A DNA stretch of 63,731 bases from Burkholderiaceae bacterium (lineage in GTDB: Bacteria > Pseudomonadota > Gammaproteobacteria > Burkholderiales > Burkholderiaceae_C): the NCBI GenBank assembly GCA_019234815.1, contig JAFALA010000070.1, positions 1 to 63,731 on the forward strand, given 5' to 3'. This document shows, one piece after another, positions 37,485 to 46,496 of the stretch; position 1 is the first letter of the stretch, and each line of letters starts with the position of its first letter. Made by a program: the position numbers and the translations under genes. The notes beneath the pieces were generated by a model, which saw only the letters and a list, made by a program, of their open reading frames with translations, was not told the DNA's origin and searched no databases.

Positions 37485-37820
37485 ATGTCCGAGCGCCCCG
37501 ATGACACCGACCTGCTGTTCAAGGCCCTTGCCGACCCAAGCCGGCGCAAGCTGCTCGACTTGCTGCATGCGCACGACGGCCGCACCCTCAACGACTTGTG
37601 CGAGCACATGGTCATGACGCGGCAGGGCGTGACGCAACACCTGGACCTGCTGGAGGCGGCGAGCCTGGTGGCCACCGTTCGGCGGGGGCGCGAGAAGTTG
37701 CACTTCCTCAATCCGGTGCCGCTGCAGGAGATTTACGAGCGCTGGATTGTCAAGTTCGAGAAGCCTCGCCTCAAGGCGCTCTCAAATCTGAAACGACGTT
37801 TGGAGAAAGACCATGGCTAG
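37485..37820 (+). CDS. ArsR-family winged-helix repressor
   Basis: 111 aa from ATG 37485 (MSERPDDTDLLF). The earlier in-frame ATG at 37455 lies inside the operator and would be a poor start. ArsR HTH: LFKALADPSRRKLLDLLHAH, then TLNDLCEHMVMTRQGVTQHL (recognition helix), wing ATVRRGREKLHFLNP and a dimer helix. No CxC metal motif; it belongs to the SdpR-like group that usually sits beside SRPBCC genes, as here (8-base overlap with the next gene). Confidence 0.93.
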   Translation: MSERPDDTDLLFKALADPSRRKLLDLLHAHDGRTLNDLCEHMVMTRQGVTQHLDLLEAASLVATVRRGREKLHFLNPVPLQEIYERWIVKFEKPRLKALSNLKRRLEKDHG

Positions 37821-38280
37821 ATCGACCTTTGTCTACGTGTCCTACATCCGCACCACACCGGAGAAGCTGTGGTCCGCGCTGACCGACACGGAGTTCATGA
37901 GGCAGTACTGGTTCGGCATGCGCTGCGAAAGCCAGTGGACAGCGGGCTCTTCGTGGCGGCTGGTGTCCGGTGATGACCGTGTCTTCGACACCGGCGAAAT
38001 CGTCGAGGCGCAGCCGCCGCGGCGCCTGGTGATCCGTTGGACGCATCAGAACAGGCCGGAACTCACGGCCGAGGGCCCGTCGCTGTGCACGATGGAACTG
38101 GAACCGGAATCCAATGGATCGGCGGTCAAGCTCTCCATCACCCATACCATCGAGCGCGAACCGTCCAAATTGATCGAAGCTGTGTCCGGCGGCTGGCCGA
38201 AGATCATCTCCAACCTCAAGTCCTTGCTGGAGACCGGCGCGATCGCCCTCCAGGAGGCTTATCCCAAGGTCGACGGCTGA
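37813..38280 (+). CDS. SRPBCC (AHSA1/START-like) domain protein
   Basis: 155 aa single-domain helix-grip protein: VYVSYIRTTPEKLWSALTDT at the start, QYWFGMRCESQWTAGSSWRL, IVEAQPPRRLVIRW, a Glu-rich strand and a C-terminal long helix (GGWPKIISNLKSLLETGAIA). Such proteins bind hydrophobic ligands; those next to SdpR/ArsR regulators have unknown substrates. Its start overlaps the regulator's stop, and its 3' end overlaps the MFS gene by 22 bases, tail to tail. Confidence 0.92.
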   Translation: MARSTFVYVSYIRTTPEKLWSALTDTEFMRQYWFGMRCESQWTAGSSWRLVSGDDRVFDTGEIVEAQPPRRLVIRWTHQNRPELTAEGPSLCTMELEPESNGSAVKLSITHTIEREPSKLIEAVSGGWPKIISNLKSLLETGAIALQEAYPKVDG

Positions 38281-39653
38281 TTCGGCTTTCGCTTCTGTCC
38301 ACGTTCCGCCTCGGGCGCGTCGCGGACTTCCAGGTCGACCCCCATCGGGTCGTCGCCGCGGCTGACGGCGGCGAAGGACACGATGCTGAGCGTCATCAGG
38401 TAGGCGCCGGCAAGCCACGATTGGCCATAGCTGCTGATGATCCACTGGGCGATGGTCGCGGCGAAGGCGCCGCCCAGGATCGAGCCCAGGGCGTAGCCCA
38501 CGGACACGCCGGAATAGCGGACCTTGGCGGGAAACATTTCGGCAAACAGCGCTGCCATGGGGCCGTAGCAAAGGCCGAGCGGAACGGACAGGACCACCAT
38601 CGCCAGGGTGAACGCCGCGATGCTGCCGCTGTCGATCAGCCACCACATCGGCACGGCCCAGAGGGCCAGCAGCGCGTAACCCAGCTGGAAGGTGCGGACC
38701 CGTCCGATGCGGTCGGCCAGGTGACCGCCGGCCAGCGTGAAGACCAGCCAGCTTCCCGCCGCCGCGGTGCAAGCGGAAAGTACCTGGGTCGCCGGCAGGT
38801 GCACGGTCTTTTGCCCATAGCCGATGAAGAACGCAATGAGCAGGTAGCCGGCCGCGTTGTCGCCCATGAAGATCAGCGCCGAACGCACCATGGCGCTTAT
38901 GTGATGGCTGAACAGCAGCTTCAGCGGCGCGCAGGACTCGCGGCGGCGCTCGTGCATGCGCTGGAAAACGGGAGATTCCTCGACCCTGCGCCGGATCAGT
39001 ATGCCGATGGCGATCAGCACCAGCGACAGCAGGAAGGGCAGGCGCCAGCCCCAGGACGCGAATCCCTGCTTGCCGAGCAGCGTATTGAGCACCAGCAGCA
39101 CGACGGTCGCCAGGATCAATCCGAGCGGAACGCCGACCTGCGGAAATGCGCCGAACAGGCCGCGCCGCTGCACGGGCGCATGTTCAACGGCCAGCAGGGC
39201 TGCGCCGCCCCATTCGCCGCCGGCCGAGAATCCTTGCAGGATGCGCAGCCCGATCAGCATCAAGGGGGCCAGGGCGCCGATGTCGGCGTAGGTGGGCAAC
39301 AGCCCGATGGCGGCCGTGCTGACGCCCATCAGCACCAGGGTCAGGACCAGCATGCGCTTGCGCCCCAGGCGGTCGCCCAGGTGCCCGCAAATCAAGGCCC
39401 CCAGCGGGCGAAAGAGGAAGGAGATGCCGATGGTCGCGAATGAAAGCAGTTGGGCGAGCGCCGGGTTGTCCTTGGCGATGGGCGCGAAGAACAGCGGCCC
39501 GAGCACCAGCCCGGCCGCCTGCGCGTAGATGAAATAGTCGTACCACTCGATGGTGGTGCCGACGAGCGTGGCGGCGAGAACCTTGCGCTCCTCGCGGCTG
39601 CGTGCATGCCCGCCTGTGGTTGTCTGCAAGGTCGGATCCTTTCGGCGGTTCAT
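38259..39653 (-). CDS. MFS transporter, metabolite:proton symporter (MHS) family
   Basis: 464 aa from ATG 39653 (a TTG codon precedes it). Twelve TM segments. Motifs: TTIEWYDYFIYAQAAGLVLG at the start (MHS hallmark), GHLGDRLGRKRMLVLTLVLM (MFS motif A), LRILQGFSAGGEWGGAALLA and the second-half GGHLADRIGRVRTF. Related to ShiA/KgtP/CitA-like carriers for shikimate, dicarboxylates or aromatic acids; substrate not decidable. The 3' end overlaps the SRPBCC gene on the other strand by 22 bases. Confidence 0.92.
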   Translation of the reverse strand: MNRRKDPTLQTTTGGHARSREERKVLAATLVGTTIEWYDYFIYAQAAGLVLGPLFFAPIAKDNPALAQLLSFATIGISFLFRPLGALICGHLGDRLGRKRMLVLTLVLMGVSTAAIGLLPTYADIGALAPLMLIGLRILQGFSAGGEWGGAALLAVEHAPVQRRGLFGAFPQVGVPLGLILATVVLLVLNTLLGKQGFASWGWRLPFLLSLVLIAIGILIRRRVEESPVFQRMHERRRESCAPLKLLFSHHISAMVRSALIFMGDNAAGYLLIAFFIGYGQKTVHLPATQVLSACTAAAGSWLVFTLAGGHLADRIGRVRTFQLGYALLALWAVPMWWLIDSGSIAAFTLAMVVLSVPLGLCYGPMAALFAEMFPAKVRYSGVSVGYALGSILGGAFAATIAQWIISSYGQSWLAGAYLMTLSIVSFAAVSRGDDPMGVDLEVRDAPEAERGQKRKPNQPSTLG

Positions 39654-39737
39654 CAATCGTTCAGTTTCACCCCCTGCTCTGAAAGCCAGGCCAGGGCCAG
39701 ACCCTTGGATTCAAACCTTTTCAGGCTGGCGCGCTTT

Positions 39738-39941
39738 TCAAGCGCTTCGATTCTGGATCCCTGCCCGCTTGGAGGCTTCGACCACGATGGCCGTCAAAAT
39801 ACCGTGGTGCGGTAGATTCTTGTCGCTGTCGGGTGGATAGTTCTCTTCCGCGAGCTGTACGGAGTTGGCACGAGCAGTCCATATACTTCCGACGAGGAAA
39901 ACAAAAAATAATGAGGACGCCAAAGAATCTCTTGCGGCCAA
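39738..39941 (-). pseudogene. N-terminal remnant of a periplasmic binding protein
   Basis: 67 codons: a signal peptide (LFFVFLVGSIWTARA) and then SVQLAEENYPPDSDKNLPHH with GILTAIVVEASKRAG, the usual opening of SBP_bac_3-type substrate-binding proteins (PPxS then G-L-T-A-I-V). The family needs about 230-260 residues; a stop follows soon after. A truncated gene that may still be made and exported as a short peptide, but is unlikely to bind ligand. No transporter genes are nearby. The rest of 39654-40114 shows no gene. Confidence 0.6.
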
Positions 39942-40114
39942 ACGATTCGTCCAAATCGTTATTTTATCCGTGGCGTCTATATTTTTTGAGCGAGATGGGG
40001 TGGCTCAACCCTTGATTTCGCGGTTCAATGAATGGAGCTCAGGCGGCCTTGGCGGCAAGGGGCGGATTGAAATGGATGGCGGGATGGCGAGTGGGATGGG
40101 CAGCGGGGAAATCC

Positions 40115-40507
40115 ATGGGCGGTGGCAGCAGCAGTTTCGAGCGCAAGGGCGAAATACTGGCATTGCGCGCCGAAGGCGAGATTGATACGCATCAAACCTG
40201 CGAATTCATTGCGAGGGCAAAAAACTTGAATGAAAGCTGCAAGCTGCCGGTGCGTGGCTTGTTGGTGGATTTGCTGCACTGGGAGGGCGTATCTCCAGAG
40301 GCCCTGGACGAGACGTATTCCTTTTACGAATGGTGTGCGGAGCAGGGTGCCGTCGCGACGGCCTTTGTGGCCCCGCCCGATTATTTTGTGCGCGGCTCTG
40401 CAACCCGGTACGAGGCCGTGCGGCGGCGCATGCATTTGAAATGGTTTGAGTCGACGGCAGCGGCATGGGCCTGGTTTGCCGAATTGGGCCTGGCCTTGCA
40501 TCCGTAG
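40115..40507 (+). CDS. STAS/SpoIIAA-like protein
   Basis: 130 aa from ATG 40115 (GGGGAAA about 5 bases before); upstream in-frame ATGs at 40076 and 40028 have weaker sites. EILALRAEGEIDTHQTCEFI, then VRGLLVDLLHWEGVSPEALD, a TAFVAPPDYFVRGSATRYEA segment and WFESTAAAWAWFAELGL suggest the alternating beta/alpha order of SpoIIAA/STAS-like proteins. No phosphorylatable Ser in the usual DxS position is clear. Function unknown. A bidirectional terminator follows. Confidence 0.65.
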   Translation: MGGGSSSFERKGEILALRAEGEIDTHQTCEFIARAKNLNESCKLPVRGLLVDLLHWEGVSPEALDETYSFYEWCAEQGAVATAFVAPPDYFVRGSATRYEAVRRRMHLKWFESTAAAWAWFAELGLALHP

Positions 40508-40554
40508 GCCCGGCCCGTATCAGCCTTCGCGCCCAAACCCAAAAACGCGCGGCC

Positions 40555-40587
40555 AAAAAAAATCCCGGCACAGGCCGGGATTTTTTT
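40555..40587. terminator. bidirectional intrinsic terminator
   Basis: AATCCCGGC (40561-40569) pairs with GCCGGGATT (40574-40582) around ACAG, with an A-run before and a T-run after. It serves the plus-strand STAS-like gene and the minus-strand chalcone-isomerase-like gene, which converge here. Confidence 0.9.
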
Positions 40588-40602
40588 ATTGTTCGACGAT
40601 GC

Positions 40603-41193
40603 TCAGGTCTTGCCCAGCAGGCGCGGCTTCAGGTTCGAGTCGACCGCCTTTTCGCCCAGCCAGATCTTCAGCACGGCGTTGTAGAAGCCTTCGTCGGGCA
40701 GCGGTTCGCCCACGGGCTTGCCGTTGAGGTTCATCACCATGCCGGTGCCGGGCACCCAGTCGGCCGTCAGGTTGTCGCCCTTGTTCATGGAGCCCACCGT
40801 GACGAAGGCTTCACCAAACTTGGACAGCTGGTTGACGTACTTGGAGCGTTCGGCCTTGTCGGTGTTGGCGGTGATGCCGGACATGAAGGCCTGGCCGAAG
40901 TCGTCGCCGGAGATTTCGCGCAGCATCGTCAGCGAGAAGCGGCGGGGCCCCTGGCTTTCGAGCACGCCCTCGGTGGTGTCCTTCTTTTCCGGCAGGTACA
41001 GGCCCAGCACATAGACCTTGACCACGAACTTGGTGCGAACGCCCGCGCCGTTGAGCTTGAGTTCCTTGCCGCCCACCTTGACCGTGGGCGCCAGCGTCAC
41101 GCCTTCGATGTCAAGTGCGCGGGCGTTGAATGAGATCGCCGAAACCAGCACGGCGGCCAATGCCGCGATGCGGCTGAGAGAAAGAAATTTCAT
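40603..41193 (-). CDS. chalcone isomerase-like periplasmic protein
   Basis: 196 aa from ATG 41193 (a TTG codon directly before it is in frame). Signal peptide about 1-27 (SRIAALAAVLVSAISFNARA). Then LDIEGVTLAPTVKVGGKELK, LNGAGVRTKFVVKVYVLGLY, LPEKKDTTEGVLESQGPRRF, MLREISGDDFGQAFMSGI and DEGFYNAVLKIWLGEKAVDS, the typical bacterial chalcone-isomerase-like (CHI) pattern. Bacterial members are not thought to isomerise chalcones; a fatty-acid-binding or envelope role is likely. Follows the MCP gene's stop by about 40 bases on the same strand. Confidence 0.92.
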   Translation of the reverse strand: MKFLSLSRIAALAAVLVSAISFNARALDIEGVTLAPTVKVGGKELKLNGAGVRTKFVVKVYVLGLYLPEKKDTTEGVLESQGPRRFSLTMLREISGDDFGQAFMSGITANTDKAERSKYVNQLSKFGEAFVTVGSMNKGDNLTADWVPGTGMVMNLNGKPVGEPLPDEGFYNAVLKIWLGEKAVDSNLKPRLLGKT

Positions 41194-41232
41194 CAAGACA
41201 CCTTTGGCGTTGTAGAAAAGTGAAAGAAGGAT

Positions 41233-42777
41233 TCAAAGCGTGAATTGCCGCACCACTTGTTCCAGCTGGGTCGACTGGGCTTTCATGGCATCGGCTGCGG
41301 CAGCGGCCTGTTCCACCAGCGCCGCGTTCTGCTGGGTGCTGCGGTCCATGTCGTTGACGGTCTGGGTGATGCGCTCGATGCCGCTGCTCTGCGCTTCGCT
41401 GGCATCGGTGATCTCGCCGATGATGCCGCTGACGCGCTGCACGCTGCGCACCACGTTTTGCATCGTCGAGCCGGCCTGCTGCACCAGCTGGCTGCCCTGG
41501 GCGACTTTCTCCACCGAGTCGCCGATCAGGGTCTTGATTTCCTTGGCGGCGCCGGCCGAGCGCTGCGCCAGGCTGCGCACTTCGGCCGCCACGACGGCAA
41601 AGCCCCGTCCCTGTTCGCCTGCGCGCGCCGCTTCCACGGCGGCATTCAGCGCGAGGATGTTGGTCTGGAAGGCAATGCCGTCGATGACGCTGATGATGTC
41701 CACGATCTTCTTCGACGACGCGTCGATCGAACCCATGGTGCTGACCACGCGCTGCACCACGTCGCCGCCTAGCTCCGCGACGTGAGAGGCTTCCTGTGCC
41801 AAGGATCGGGCTTGCTGCGCATTTTGCGCGTTATTACGCACTGCTTCGGTCAATTCACGCATGGCATGCAGCGTCTGCTCCAATGCGGAGGCCTGGTCTT
41901 CGGTGCGATGGGAGAGGTCCAGATTGCCGGAGGCAATTTCGCTGGACGCCATGGCGATCGACTCGGTGCTGTTGCGCACGTTGCCGACGATGCGGCGCAG
42001 GCTCTCGTTCATGTCGGCCAAGGCGTGCAGCAACTGGCCGGTTTCGTCCTGGCTCTTGACTTCGATCTGGCTCGTCAGGTTGCCCGAGGCCACTTCGCGC
42101 GCGACCGAGACGGCGCCCATCAGCGGTCCGGAAATGCTGCGCGTCACGAAGATGCCGATGAAGGTGCTGGCCAGCGTGGCGGCGAGCGAAAGGACGCCGA
42201 TGATGACGCTGGTGCGCTTGACCAAGGCGGTGGAGCGGCCGCCGGCCGCCTGCATCTGCTCGTTTTGCACTTGCACGAACTTGTCGAGATCGTTCAGGTA
42301 TTTGACTTGCAGCGCCCGCACCGAGAACAGGTACTTGAGCGTGGCCTGGTCTTTGTCGCCATCGGCAATCATCTTGGCAAAGCTTGCTTCGGCCGGAATG
42401 AACTTGGCGCGCACGGCTTCCATGTCCTTCAGGATCGCGCGTCCTTCGTCGTCGCTGACCTGCTTGTCCAGCTCCGCCATGGTCTGCTCGTGGGTCTTGA
42501 GCAGCGCATCGACATTGGAGATTTCCTTGCTGATCTGATCGTCGCCCGTCATGATGAGCGTGTTCATCATGCCGCGCGACACGTCGCTCAATTCGGCCTT
42601 GGCGCGATTGGCCAGCACGGTGTTCTGGTAGTCCACCCGCACCAGGGCATCGATCGCGGTGCTGAGCGTGTTGTTGCTGACGTAGCCCAACGCCGCCAGG
42701 CACAACAGGAAAGCAATCACGATGGCAAAGCCTAGGCTTAAGCGCTGCCCGATACGCAAGGTATTTATTTTTCTCAT
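41233..42777 (-). CDS. methyl-accepting chemotaxis protein
   Basis: 514 aa from ATG 42777 (MRKINTLRIGQRL), the usual MCP start; the frame is open further upstream. TM1 about 10-32, a four-helix-bundle sensor (about 33-188, with the MMNTLIMTGD of the 4HB_MCP type), TM2 about 190-210, HAMP and a signalling domain with DGIAFQTNILALNAAVEAAR and GEQGRGFAVVAAEVRSLAQR. Ends VVRQFTL without a CheR pentapeptide. Ligand unknown. Close in type to the MCP at 15686 but clearly diverged in the sensor. Confidence 0.95.
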   Translation of the reverse strand: MRKINTLRIGQRLSLGFAIVIAFLLCLAALGYVSNNTLSTAIDALVRVDYQNTVLANRAKAELSDVSRGMMNTLIMTGDDQISKEISNVDALLKTHEQTMAELDKQVSDDEGRAILKDMEAVRAKFIPAEASFAKMIADGDKDQATLKYLFSVRALQVKYLNDLDKFVQVQNEQMQAAGGRSTALVKRTSVIIGVLSLAATLASTFIGIFVTRSISGPLMGAVSVAREVASGNLTSQIEVKSQDETGQLLHALADMNESLRRIVGNVRNSTESIAMASSEIASGNLDLSHRTEDQASALEQTLHAMRELTEAVRNNAQNAQQARSLAQEASHVAELGGDVVQRVVSTMGSIDASSKKIVDIISVIDGIAFQTNILALNAAVEAARAGEQGRGFAVVAAEVRSLAQRSAGAAKEIKTLIGDSVEKVAQGSQLVQQAGSTMQNVVRSVQRVSGIIGEITDASEAQSSGIERITQTVNDMDRSTQQNAALVEQAAAAADAMKAQSTQLEQVVRQFTL

Positions 42778-42965
42778 GTGGCGTTCTTCGCTCTGGTTGG
42801 ATGGCGTCCAGGGGTCTCCGTCCCTGGTTCGTGACTCATAGCCGAACCCAATACTAGTGCGCATGGTGGTATTTCCATGTCGCAAATGTCACAACACCAA
42901 CTCGCATTTCTTGAGTGTTTTCTCTAATTCCAATCGATTTTCTTGATTTGTTGGTAAATACCCCT

Positions 42966-42990
42966 AAAGAAAACGGCCGCGTTTTGGCCG
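42966..42990 (-). terminator. intrinsic terminator of the TonB receptor gene
   Basis: On the minus strand CGGCC (42990-42986) pairs with GGCCG (42978-42974), followed by TTTTCTTT (42973-42966), about 60 bases after the receptor stop. Confidence 0.7.
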
Positions 42991-43047
42991 CCTCGAAGGC
43001 CATGCTTTGCGCGGCCGTCGAGGTGACACGGACCCCATTCAGGCAAT

Positions 43048-45264
43048 TCAGAAAGACTTGGACAGTCCCGCGAACAAGCCGCGTCTTGCGCCGTATTGCG
43101 GCGCACCCACGCCCACGCCGGTCCCGTTGCGAATCTGGTAGCTGCGGTCGAAGGCATTGATCACGTCAAGGCGCAGGGTCAGGGGGCCGCTGTCATTCAT
43201 GTTGAAGGCGTGGCTGAGGCCCAGGTTGACTGTCGTGTAGTAGGGCAGGTGCTGGCCATTGGGAATGCTTTCCCCGTTGGGCAGGGCCAGGGTGGCGCGC
43301 AAGCCGGAAGCGAGCAGCGCGTCAGCGCTGAAACGCGTTCCGTTCCACAGATAGGACACACCTGCCGAGCCGGTGATTTTCTGCTCGTGGTCTAGGTCGA
43401 TGTAATGGTTGGCGATGTAGTTCAAATCCGAGGCGCTGAAGTTGAATTGAGCGGACTCGATCTGCGAGCCAATGGCCGTTTGGAATGCGAGATTGGCGTA
43501 GGCCGAAAGCTTGTGGCCGGCGTAATTCAGCTTGAACTCGGCGCCGTACTGGCGGCCCTTGGCGTAATTGAACGGCGTCAAGATGATGGGGGCACCGAAT
43601 TGGCCCTCGTCGACCAGATCGCGCGATGCCTTGTAATAGGTGTCGATGCCGCCGCTCAAGCCGTCGCCGAAGTTCTGGTCCACGCCTAAGTCCAGGTAAT
43701 TCGCGCGTTCGGCCTTGGGCGTGTCGTCCTGCAGCACGGCAGGCGCTGCCGAAGTATTGCTGAATTTGTTGATCGACTGGCTGCCTACCAATTCGAACGG
43801 CGGAGGCGAGAAATACGAGGAGTAGCCGCCGTGCACGGTGGTGGTCGGCGTGAGCTGCCAGACCACGTTCAGCCGCGGGCTGAGCTGGTCGCCAGCGCTG
43901 TAGGCGCTGAAGCGGTCGTAGCGCAGGCCGTAATTGAGGGTCAAGTCGGCGCGCAATTTCCATTCGTCCTGCAGGTACAGGCTCCCTATCCATTCGGTCT
44001 GGTTGCCGTTGTCGACAATGGTTTCGGGGGCATTGCCGATCTGATTGCCGTTGGCGTCCAGCGGCACGACCTGCGACGTGGTATTGCTGAGCGAGTTGTC
44101 GCGCTGCAGGAACAGGCCCGCGCGCAGCGTGTGCTCATCGTTCAGCTTGTAGGCGGCGTCGGACTGCAGGGCTGTTGCGCTGTTGCGCTTGTAGGCCGTC
44201 TGCGCGATGCCGTTGAACAGCAGGTCGCCGATCAGGTCCGGCGTGAAATTGAGCGTCGAGTAGCGGCTCACCAGCGAGGTCTGCCAGTCCAGCGGCCCTT
44301 GCGAATGCAGGTAGCTGATGAAGCCGAAGTCAGTTACTTCCTTTTGATTTTCATTCAGCAGCGCACTGACGTAACGGGTCTGGCCGTTGATATTGAGGCC
44401 CAGGGTCGGCTGCAGGTTGGCTGTGTTGGGGATCTGGAACTGTCCGACCGACGTGCCCGCGCCCATCGCCAGCCGGTTGTTCTGGTCGAGCAGGTATTCG
44501 AGATAGCCAAAACCATGGGTCTGCTGCGTGTGGTCATGCAAGGGGTTGCTGCTGCCGTCGGGCGATTCAATGCCCAGGTTGTTGCGCATCATGTCGGCCG
44601 AGACGAAGTAGTGCAGCCTGCCGCTGGCCTCGCCATAGCTGAAGCTGGGCTGCAGCGTGCCGTGGCTGCCGCCGTAGATCGAGACCACGCCTTCCGGGTC
44701 CAGCGCACCGCTTTTGGTCTTGATGTCGATGATGCCGGCGGTGCGCAGACCGTATTCGGCGGGCAGCGCGCCGGTGACCAGGCTGATCGATGAAATCAGG
44801 CGCGGATCCAGCGATTGCCCGAACACGCTGATGCCCTCGGGCAGGATCACGCCGTCGAGCCGGTACTGCAGGCCGTCGTGCTCGCCGCGGACGTGGAACT
44901 GCCCGAACGAGTCTTGCGCCACTTCAGGCGCCTGCAGCAGCACCTGGTTGAGCAGGGTGTTGTCGCCGCCCGGCATGGCGGCAATGGCGTCGGCGGTGAA
45001 GGTGTAGGTGGATGCGCCGGTCTGCGTCTGGATGCCGGTGCGGGCGTCGTTGAGCCGGCGCGCCTGGGCCGAAACCTCGACACGATCGAGCACGGTGACC
45101 GTCGAGGCCGGCGCCGTTGTGGTGGAGGAGGACGATGGGCTTGATGCGTCGCCCTGGGACTGGGCCAGGGATGCCGACGGCTCGGCGCCGAAGCTGGGGG
45201 ATGCCAGGGTGCTGGCACCCATGGCCATGGCCGCAGCCAGGCCCTTGAGAATGGGACTTTTCAT
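43048..45264 (-). CDS. TonB-dependent receptor
   Basis: 738 aa from ATG 45264 (MKSPILKGLAAAM); the frame is open upstream but without protein character. Signal peptide about 1-27, a Ser/Gln-rich linker, then a plug (VLDRVEVSAQARRLNDARTG; MPGGDNTLLNQVLLQAPEVA; QYRLDGVILPEGISVFGQSL; GALPAEYGLRTAGIIDIKTK) and a 22-strand-type barrel ending GLSKSF. The plug with IDIKTK resembles receptors for metals, vitamins or sugars; the ligand is unknown. It is preceded on the same strand by a small His/Cys protein, a pairing that hints at a metal. Confidence 0.92.
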   Translation of the reverse strand: MKSPILKGLAAAMAMGASTLASPSFGAEPSASLAQSQGDASSPSSSSTTTAPASTVTVLDRVEVSAQARRLNDARTGIQTQTGASTYTFTADAIAAMPGGDNTLLNQVLLQAPEVAQDSFGQFHVRGEHDGLQYRLDGVILPEGISVFGQSLDPRLISSISLVTGALPAEYGLRTAGIIDIKTKSGALDPEGVVSIYGGSHGTLQPSFSYGEASGRLHYFVSADMMRNNLGIESPDGSSNPLHDHTQQTHGFGYLEYLLDQNNRLAMGAGTSVGQFQIPNTANLQPTLGLNINGQTRYVSALLNENQKEVTDFGFISYLHSQGPLDWQTSLVSRYSTLNFTPDLIGDLLFNGIAQTAYKRNSATALQSDAAYKLNDEHTLRAGLFLQRDNSLSNTTSQVVPLDANGNQIGNAPETIVDNGNQTEWIGSLYLQDEWKLRADLTLNYGLRYDRFSAYSAGDQLSPRLNVVWQLTPTTTVHGGYSSYFSPPPFELVGSQSINKFSNTSAAPAVLQDDTPKAERANYLDLGVDQNFGDGLSGGIDTYYKASRDLVDEGQFGAPIILTPFNYAKGRQYGAEFKLNYAGHKLSAYANLAFQTAIGSQIESAQFNFSASDLNYIANHYIDLDHEQKITGSAGVSYLWNGTRFSADALLASGLRATLALPNGESIPNGQHLPYYTTVNLGLSHAFNMNDSGPLTLRLDVINAFDRSYQIRNGTGVGVGAPQYGARRGLFAGLSKSF

Positions 45265-45341
45265 GATGGCTGAAACTCTGAGGTGAAAAATGCGACCGCG
45301 CCGCCAGCGCAAGGGATGCGCTGACGGGGATGCCTCGGGGG

Positions 45342-45689
45342 TCAGAGGTCCAGTGGCGGGCCGCGGCCGCGCGCCGTCGGCGCGTCTTGCGCGATGCCCT
45401 CGGTCCGGACTTGGCCGGACATGACATGCGCCAATGGGATCGTGAAGGCCGTGGGCTGCCCCGACGCGAGCGGCGACGCCACCTGCGCATAGGCCAGGCA
45501 TTCTTCGCAGGTGCCGGCATGCGCGAGCTGCTTGCCATGGGATTGAACCTGCCCTTGCTCGTCGACCAGATGGCTGATCTCGTGCCGTACCGCGCCAAAC
45601 TGGGCGAGCACCATCAGCAGCGCCAGTACAGGGCCGCAGAATGCGTGACGGATCAGGCGATCAAATGATCGAACGGAAGACAAGGACAT
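45342..45689 (-). CDS. small membrane-associated His/Cys protein
   Basis: 115 aa from ATG 45689; a GTG at 45698 is an alternative. One hydrophobic segment (about 15-33, HAFCGPVLALLMVLAQFGAV) followed by a segment with HEISH, HGKQLAHAGTCEECLAYAQ, that is several His and a CxxC, then a Pro/Arg-rich tail. This arrangement resembles the small DUF2946-like proteins found before TonB receptors and suggests periplasmic metal binding (inference). It precedes the receptor gene by 78 bases. Confidence 0.65.
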   Translation of the reverse strand: MSLSSVRSFDRLIRHAFCGPVLALLMVLAQFGAVRHEISHLVDEQGQVQSHGKQLAHAGTCEECLAYAQVASPLASGQPTAFTIPLAHVMSGQVRTEGIAQDAPTARGRGPPLDL

Positions 45690-45881
45690 GACGGCCACCC
45701 CGAGGCGGACGCTGGGAAGACAAGCGTTTAAGTCTAACCTCCCTGGCCATATTCATATGTGCCATTCGTTATGGCACGCGACACCCTGCTGGGTGCCGCC
45801 ATCTTCGGCCTCGGTTGGGGAGTTTGCGGCGTCTGTCCCGGACGGACCCGCTGACGGCGTCGAAACGGGGGGCGTCCGGGC

Positions 45882-46205
45882 TCAGTGCAGCCGGGCTCCT
45901 CCGGGCAGGGCCTCGTTCTGCAAGCTGTATGCGATGCGCTGCAGCGCGTCTCTGGAGCCTTTGACGCGCTGCTTGATCTGCACCAGCACTTCGGTGTCGG
46001 CAGGCGGGAAGTTCTTGAGCTCCTGGTTCAGCGAGCTGATCCAGTTTTGCAGGGTCAGCATCACCAAGCGCTGCGAATGATCTTCGCCGGTCGCATCGCA
46101 ACTCGTTCCCAGCTCCAGCAGACTTTGCAGCGGATAGCCGGCCAAGGCCTCACCTGCAGCGTCCCATAGCTGTCCATGTATGCCGCCAGGCCGTGAAGCA
46201 GTCAT
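45882..46205 (-). CDS. hypothetical helical protein
   Basis: 107 aa from ATG 46205, chosen because AAGGA is 8 bases before it; the ATG at 46214 is too close to that site. Mostly helical, soluble, with a central Leu-rich segment QRLVMLTLQNWISSLNQELK. No family recognised. Alone on its strand, with about 190 bases to the His/Cys gene. Confidence 0.55.
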   Translation of the reverse strand: MTASRPGGIHGQLWDAAGEALAGYPLQSLLELGTSCDATGEDHSQRLVMLTLQNWISSLNQELKNFPPADTEVLVQIKQRVKGSRDALQRIAYSLQNEALPGGARLH

Positions 46206-46496
46206 TGCGCCCATCCTTTCTTGGCTTGTGTGCCTCGAAGGTGCCTAAACCACGATTTCATTATTGAGGGGCGACGAATGAATGCGCAATGATTTTGCTC
46301 AAAAGACCGAGTGATTCGAAAGGACTATTTTGGTGCAATCAGGATTCGCACAAAGAACAAATTGGCTCCGGTGGTGCGCCATGGGCTGAAGTACGCTCAA
46401 AAACGAAATTCCGCGAGCAAGAGGGGTACCTCGCGGGGCAGGGAGGGGCCGCTTGATGAAGCCGGCCTCGTCAGATTTCGTATACAGGACATTGAA

